NCBI GenBank assembly: GCA_964567485.1
Contig: CAZMMX010000015.1
Coordinates: 7,681-71,680 of the forward strand
DNA length: 64,000 bases
DNA from: UBA1413 sp964567485
GTDB lineage: Bacteria > Bacteroidota > Bacteroidia > Bacteroidales > Prolixibacteraceae
Direction of reading: 5' to 3'
Shown: positions 59,356 through 64,000 of the stretch, piece by piece
Numbering within the stretch: position 1 is the stretch's first letter
Layout: each line of letters opens with the position of its first letter
Program-made: the position numbers and the translations under genes
Notes under the pieces: generated by a model
Seen by the model: only the letters and a program-made list of their open reading frames with translations
The model's database searches: none
What the model was told of the DNA's origin: nothing

Positions 59356-59485
59356 GTAAAAAATCCCTGCCAAAAAGGCATTTTTCCTCTCCTCTTCACC
59401 TCTGAGGAGAGGTAAAATATCAACAATCACGGTGGTGAAATCCTGCTTAAAAGCTGTTATTTTGGGCAAAACTCCTCTCTTCGGC

Positions 59486-59517
59486 TTGCGGGGGAGCAGG
59501 AATTATTGGTAATTTTG
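59486..59517 (+). promoter_or_regulatory. Predicted promoter of clpC
   Basis: TTG (59486-59488), a 21-bp spacer and TAATTTTG (59510-59517) fit the Bacteroidota pattern. The clpC ATG lies 57 bp on. No CIRCE-like operator is seen. Confidence 0.5.
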
Positions 59518-59573
59518 ATAAAAACTTTTAGGAACAATTTTTGTTGATGTTTACAGTCAGTTAATATTGAAGC

Positions 59574-62108
59574 ATGGATTCACAATTTTCACCACGAATA
59601 AAGGATATTATAGCTTACAGTCGCGAGGAAGCCATCAGGCTGGGGAATGACTATATCGCTCCCGAGCATCTTTTCCTGGGCATTTTGCGTGATGGGGAGG
59701 GCATGGCCACGGAGATCCTCCAGAATATGGGCGTTGATTTGGCAGATATCAAGAAGCAGATCGAAAAGAAGATGCGTTCAAACCGCAAGATTGACCTCGA
59801 TGCCCAGGTCGCCATGTCGAAGACGGCGGAAAAGGCCCTGAAGGTGATCTCTCTGGAAGCCCGCTCCTTTAAAAGTCAGCTGGCCAACAGCGGACACCTG
59901 CTGCTGGCGATTCTCAAGGATAATGACAATCTGGTCACCACCCTTCTGGCCGATGCCGGCATCAACTATTATATGGTTAGGACGCAGATGCAGGATTATA
60001 AGCAACCGCAGTCGAGGTCTGATTTTCCCGAGAATGAAGATGAAGATCCTGATGATCCCTTCAGCAAGAAACAGGGGGCCGGCTCCCCGAAGAAATCCTC
60101 TAATCCCAAGACCGACACGCCGGTTCTTGACAATTTCGGCATTGACATCACCCGTTTGGCTGAAGAGAACAGCCTCGACCCCATTGTGGGAAGGGAGAAG
60201 GAGATAGAGCGTTTGGCGCAGATACTGAGCCGGCGCAAGAAGAACAATCCCATCCTGATTGGAGAGCCCGGCGTGGGAAAGTCGGCTATTGCCGAAGGTC
60301 TGGCCCTGCGGATTGTCCAGAAGAAAGTGTCCCGGCTTCTGTTTGACAAAAGGGTGATCAGTCTGGACATCGCCTCCATTGTGGCAGGCACCAAGTACCG
60401 TGGTCAGTTTGAGGAGCGGATGAAGGCTATTCTCAATGAGTTGTCGAAGGTCAGCAACGTGATCCTCTTCATTGATGAGATCCACACCATTGTTGGTGCC
60501 GGAGGGGCTACCGGTTCGCTCGATGCGGCCAATATGCTGAAGCCTGCCCTGGCACGCGGTGATATTCAGTGTATTGGTGCCACCACCCTTGACGAATACC
60601 GCCAGCATATTGAAAAAGACGGGGCCCTGGAGCGCAGGTTCCAGAAGATCATGGTGGAGCCCACCTCGGTGGAAGAGACCATTGAGATTCTCAACAACAT
60701 AAAGTCGAGGTATGAGGACCATCACAACGTCAATTATACTCCTGAAGCCATAGATGCCTGTGTCAAGCTTACGGCACGCTATATTACGGACCGTTACCTG
60801 CCCGATAAGGCCATTGATGCCCTCGACGAGGCCGGATCGCGGGTTCACATCGCCAATATCAACGTGCCCGAGAAGATCGTCAAGCTGGAGCAAAAGATCG
60901 AGGCAACGCGTGAGGAGAAGATCGTAGCGGTGAAAAGTCAGAATTTCGAGCTGGCGGCCAATTTCCGCGATAAGGAGAAAAATCTGCTGATGTTGCTGGA
61001 CCAGGAGAAGGAGGAGTGGGAAAAGGAACTTCTGCACCACAGGGAGGTCGTTGACGACCAGAAGGTGGCCGAGGTGGTGGCCCTGATGTCGGGGATTCCG
61101 GTGCAGCGCATTGCCCAGGCAGAAGGACGGCGCCTCGCGGCCATGGATGCCGACCTCAGAGGAAAGGTAATCGGTCAGGAAGATGCCATTGCCAAGGTGG
61201 TAAAGGCCATCCAGAGAAACCGGGCCGGACTCAAGGATCCCAACCGTCCCATCGGTTCTTTTATCTTTCTGGGACCTACAGGAGTCGGAAAAACCCAGTT
61301 GGCCAAGGTATTGGCCACCTATCTTTTTGACAGCATCGATTCGCTGATCCGTATCGACATGAGTGAATACATTGAAAAATTCAGTGTTTCGCGGCTTGTG
61401 GGAGCCCCTCCCGGATATGTGGGGTATGAGGAAGGCGGACAGCTCACCGAAAAGGTGAGAAGGAAGCCTTATTCGGTCGTTCTGCTCGATGAAATCGAAA
61501 AGGCCCACCCCGATGTGTTTCACCTCCTGCTGCAGATGCTTGATGAAGGACGCCTGACCGACAGCTTGGGAAGGGTCGTCGATTTCCGCAATACCATCAT
61601 CATTATGACTTCCAATATCGGAAGCCGTGATTTGAAGGACTTTGGCCGTGGTGTGGGCTTCAACACGGGAACTCCCACCGACGAGAATGAAAATGCCAAA
61701 TACATCATCCAGAAAGCGTTAAAAAAAGCCTTCGCCCCAGAATTTCTCAACAGGATCGATGACGTGATCATGTTTAATTCGCTCAACAAGGGGCATATTC
61801 ATAAGATTATCGAGTTGGAAATTGCCGATCTCTACAAAAGGGTCGGAGCTCTCAACTACCAGTTGGTTCTTTCTCCGGAAGCGTTGGATTTCATTGCCGA
61901 CAAAGGGTACGATCCGCAATTTGGCGCCCGTCCTCTCAAGAGGGCCATCCAGAAGTATCTTGAGGATGAACTGGCTGAAATCATCATCAAAGCGACGGTG
62001 CAGGCAGGAGATACCATTTCGGTGGTCATGGATGAGAGCAAGGAGAAACTTCTCCTCAAGGTTTTATCTCCGGAAACGACGGTTGGGGAGCAATCAGGCG
62101 ATTCCTGA
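59574..62108 (+). CDS. clpC: ClpC-type AAA+ unfoldase
   Basis: An ATP-dependent unfoldase that feeds proteins to ClpP. The 844-residue protein has an N-terminal Clp repeat domain (residues 1-145), an acidic linker, AAA-1 with Walker A GEPGVGKS (230-237), a UVR-like middle segment (EKIVAVKSQNFELAANFRDKEK) typical of ClpC, AAA-2 with GPTGVGKT (about 566-573) and a VGF loop near residue 692, the motif family members use to bind ClpP. It is the first of the rightward genes after gyrA and convergent with the PP2C gene. Partners such as MecA or McsB are absent here. Confidence 0.96.
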   Translation: MDSQFSPRIKDIIAYSREEAIRLGNDYIAPEHLFLGILRDGEGMATEILQNMGVDLADIKKQIEKKMRSNRKIDLDAQVAMSKTAEKALKVISLEARSFKSQLANSGHLLLAILKDNDNLVTTLLADAGINYYMVRTQMQDYKQPQSRSDFPENEDEDPDDPFSKKQGAGSPKKSSNPKTDTPVLDNFGIDITRLAEENSLDPIVGREKEIERLAQILSRRKKNNPILIGEPGVGKSAIAEGLALRIVQKKVSRLLFDKRVISLDIASIVAGTKYRGQFEERMKAILNELSKVSNVILFIDEIHTIVGAGGATGSLDAANMLKPALARGDIQCIGATTLDEYRQHIEKDGALERRFQKIMVEPTSVEETIEILNNIKSRYEDHHNVNYTPEAIDACVKLTARYITDRYLPDKAIDALDEAGSRVHIANINVPEKIVKLEQKIEATREEKIVAVKSQNFELAANFRDKEKNLLMLLDQEKEEWEKELLHHREVVDDQKVAEVVALMSGIPVQRIAQAEGRRLAAMDADLRGKVIGQEDAIAKVVKAIQRNRAGLKDPNRPIGSFIFLGPTGVGKTQLAKVLATYLFDSIDSLIRIDMSEYIEKFSVSRLVGAPPGYVGYEEGGQLTEKVRRKPYSVVLLDEIEKAHPDVFHLLLQMLDEGRLTDSLGRVVDFRNTIIIMTSNIGSRDLKDFGRGVGFNTGTPTDENENAKYIIQKALKKAFAPEFLNRIDDVIMFNSLNKGHIHKIIELEIADLYKRVGALNYQLVLSPEALDFIADKGYDPQFGARPLKRAIQKYLEDELAEIIIKATVQAGDTISVVMDESKEKLLLKVLSPETTVGEQSGDS

Positions 62109-62133
62109 GGGGCTGAGCCCTGAACGCGGCAGG

Positions 62134-64000
62134 TCATTCATATTTGAGCACCAGAAGGCAAAGGTCATCACTCTGGCTGCTGGCACCGGCAAAACTGTTG
62201 ACTTCTCCGATGACGATTCCGGCCACTTCTTCGGTGGTTTGATTTTTAATCTTGTCGAAAATGCTGTAGAAGTTATCGACGCCGAAGAACTCACCGGTTT
62301 CGTTGACTTGTTCCGTAATACCATCGGTGTACATGATCAGGATATCGCCTTTGCTGAACTTAACCACATTCTCTTTATAACCCCGGTCGAAATAGAGTCC
62401 CAGGGGTAATCCGTGGGGATCGCCGAGTTCCTTTACATTTCCGGCATTTTGGATAAGGAAGGATGGGGTATGTCCGGCGTTGCAGTAATTAAGGGTGTCA
62501 TTTTCCAGGTCCAGGATTCCCAGGAAGAGAGAGAGGAAGAACTGGTTGCTGTTATTTTTGCACAGGAGTGTATTGACCCGGTCGACAATCTCGCTGGCGC
62601 TGCCCGCGAAGGCATTGCTTTTTATAAAGGTGTGGGCCACCCCCATGAAAAGGGCTGCCGGGATGCCCCTGCCTGAGACATCGCCAATGGTTACCAGCAT
62701 CTTATGGTCGCTAATCATGAAAAAGTCAAAGAGGTCACCGCTGACTATGGCCAGGGGATGGTATACCGCATTGAGGGAAACTCCGCCATTATAGAGGTAG
62801 TGGTTTCCCGCGGGGGGGATAAAGCTTCTCTGGATTTCAGCCGCCAGCTGCATGTCATCTCTGAGTTTCGCACGGCGCAGGCTCAGCTCTTTTTCACTCT
62901 GCAGGTTTTTCTCATATCTCTTCTGTAGTCTGATGAGGCTCTCCTGGAGGAGGACGGCCTCGTTGGTTTCTCCAGGCTGGGGGTCCAGTTTTTCGATGCT
63001 GAAGCTGTGCAGTTCCTTGCTGATGGCGGAAATAGGCTGCATTAAACGGCGCGACAGGGCAAAGACGATATAAAAGATCAGGGCAGCCACCCCTATAGCT
63101 ACCAGGATCATCTTCAGCAGCAGCCTGTTCAGATCCCTGTAGAATTCGGAATAGGGCATCACAAACGACATGATCCATCCGTTTTCTGGAATCAGGGTGG
63201 GATAAGCCCAGGATTTCAGATAAGAGAGAATTTCGGGATAGACGGTGACGGGCTGCAGTTCCTGAACGAATTTGCGGAACAGGGTGGCTGAATCATCGGG
63301 GAATACTTTACGGGAAAGTTGGTAAAGATTTCTGTTAAGGATAAAACTGGGATTTGGGTGGGTGATGAAATTCCCCTTCCGGGAAATGAGAAAGGCAAAT
63401 CCTTTTTCGCCTTTTGGGATTTCATTGATCAGGTCACCCAGAAATTCGAGGGATAGCTGGCATGCCACATATCCGGTCATCAGGGTGTCGCCCCTCTCTC
63501 CCGTTTTGGCAAAGGGATAATAATATGCCGAGAGGATCAACCCGTTATTTTCGCAACGGAAAGGTTCCGACCACCCCGGGGTTTTCCTGTTCAATCCTTG
63601 CCACAGGACAGTTTCATCCCTGACACATTTCCCCGGAGTCACCCCGCAGCCGGCACAGAACTGGATGGTGTCGTCACGCGTGATAAGGAGGCTGACCGTT
63701 TCTCCCTGGTCATCGCGGGGCGTCATCTCAACCCTGAACGACGATATATAGGGATATTTATCCAGCAATCCCCTGAGAAAGGGAGCGGTCTCCCCATGCT
63801 GATGATAGAAAGAGATTTCGGTGGATATATTGGTTGCCACTTCCTGGGTGGCGATTACCCTTTGCCGTACAGGGGAAACCAGGGAATTGTTGATGTTCAT
63901 GGCCTTATATTTGGCATTACCCTCAGCCAGCATAAAACTGTACTGGTATGCCCAGATGATGAACAAGGCATAAACGATCAGTACGGCTGAAGATATGTAC
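62134..64000 (-). CDS. PP2C (SpoIIE-type) phosphatase with sensor domain, partial at window edge
   Basis: A partner-switching serine/threonine phosphatase: extracytoplasmic sensing, then HAMP and PP2C. The reading frame remains open past the right edge, so the N-terminus is missing. Visible order: a TM segment (SSAVLIVYALFIIWAYQYS), a Cache-like sensor domain with the cysteine pair FCAGCG, a second TM (LKMILVAIGVAALIFYIVFAL), HAMP-like RRLMQPISAISKELHSF, a coiled coil, and PP2C with metal-ligand motifs SGDLFDFF, IGDVSGRGIPAALFM, YTDGITEQ and SQSDDLCLLVLKY. It probably controls an anti-sigma or anti-anti-sigma switch, but no partner is seen. Confidence 0.9.
   Translation of the reverse strand, partial: YISSAVLIVYALFIIWAYQYSFMLAEGNAKYKAMNINNSLVSPVRQRVIATQEVATNISTEISFYHQHGETAPFLRGLLDKYPYISSFRVEMTPRDDQGETVSLLITRDDTIQFCAGCGVTPGKCVRDETVLWQGLNRKTPGWSEPFRCENNGLILSAYYYPFAKTGERGDTLMTGYVACQLSLEFLGDLINEIPKGEKGFAFLISRKGNFITHPNPSFILNRNLYQLSRKVFPDDSATLFRKFVQELQPVTVYPEILSYLKSWAYPTLIPENGWIMSFVMPYSEFYRDLNRLLLKMILVAIGVAALIFYIVFALSRRLMQPISAISKELHSFSIEKLDPQPGETNEAVLLQESLIRLQKRYEKNLQSEKELSLRRAKLRDDMQLAAEIQRSFIPPAGNHYLYNGGVSLNAVYHPLAIVSGDLFDFFMISDHKMLVTIGDVSGRGIPAALFMGVAHTFIKSNAFAGSASEIVDRVNTLLCKNNSNQFFLSLFLGILDLENDTLNYCNAGHTPSFLIQNAGNVKELGDPHGLPLGLYFDRGYKENVVKFSKGDILIMYTDGITEQVNETGEFFGVDNFYSIFDKIKNQTTEEVAGIVIGEVNSFAGASSQSDDLCLLVLKYE

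Noticed and set aside
59778..61523. A 581-residue open frame antisense to clpC
   Set aside because: It mirrors the clpC sequence with no recognised motif; the real gene has all AAA+ signatures.
1..64000. tRNA, rRNA, insertion sequence, prophage or toxin-antitoxin
   Set aside because: No clover-leaf-like gene, transposase, integrase or phage protein was recognised in the frames or gaps.

Overview
This window reads as a scaffold from a free-living or gut-type member of the Bacteroidota, most likely a Bacteroidales/Marinilabiliales relative assembled from a metagenome. The evidence is the gene content: a fused E1 alpha/beta 2-oxoacid dehydrogenase, a roughly 1100-residue SecA, a long-tailed S16, DUF2807 and DUF6340 proteins, TonB-dependent uptake, C-terminal domains that look like type IX secretion (T9SS) sorting signals, and promoter -7 boxes of the TAnnTTTG type. 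Coding density is high and GC is moderate. I see no rRNA, tRNA, insertion sequence, prophage or CRISPR array.

Layout. 0-7 kb: a glycosyltransferase, a threonylcarbamoyl-AMP synthase-like protein, mscL, a DUF2807 protein, a thioesterase, rpsP/rimM, a lipoprotein and ruvC. 7-16.7 kb: an EamA exporter, a TPR protein, lipA, an orphan umuD, a small outer-membrane barrel, then the minus-strand cluster ligA-DUF6913-dapA-nspC. 17-24 kb: a cobalamin-riboswitch-controlled surface locus with a large T9SS-type protein, a BtuB-like TonB receptor, a BtuG-like propeller lipoprotein, a 21-bp tandem array and a DUF4465 T9SS-type protein. 24-31 kb: slyD, aroC, a DUF134 regulator, a hydrolase/Nudix/aminopeptidase P run, nth and a ZIP transporter. 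32-36.5 kb: ferredoxin, secA, lgt. 36.5-47 kb: a VWA protein with two DUF6340 lipoproteins, an M28-PDZ peptidase, a 958-residue HExxH/propeller/barrel protein and a metallophosphoesterase. 47-55 kb: an AT-rich island, an XRE regulator, pyrK-pyrD, the E2 and E1 of a 2-oxoacid dehydrogenase, flavodoxin, mgsA and a soluble TonB-domain protein. 55-64 kb: a TPR protein, gyrA, clpC and a PP2C phosphatase cut by the window edge.

The most coherent system is the B12 locus. It combines a riboswitch, an outer-membrane receptor, a surface lipoprotein and two probable T9SS cargo proteins, so it looks like a cobalamin-scavenging surface complex delivered partly through T9SS. The last gene is separated from the rest by an iteron-like 21-bp array that runs up to its start codon.

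Both N gaps (4678-4777 and 22758-22857) are flanked by exact 55-bp duplications, the signature of two contigs sharing a k=55 overlap. They are assembly seams and not biological duplications, so the sequence at both needs care.
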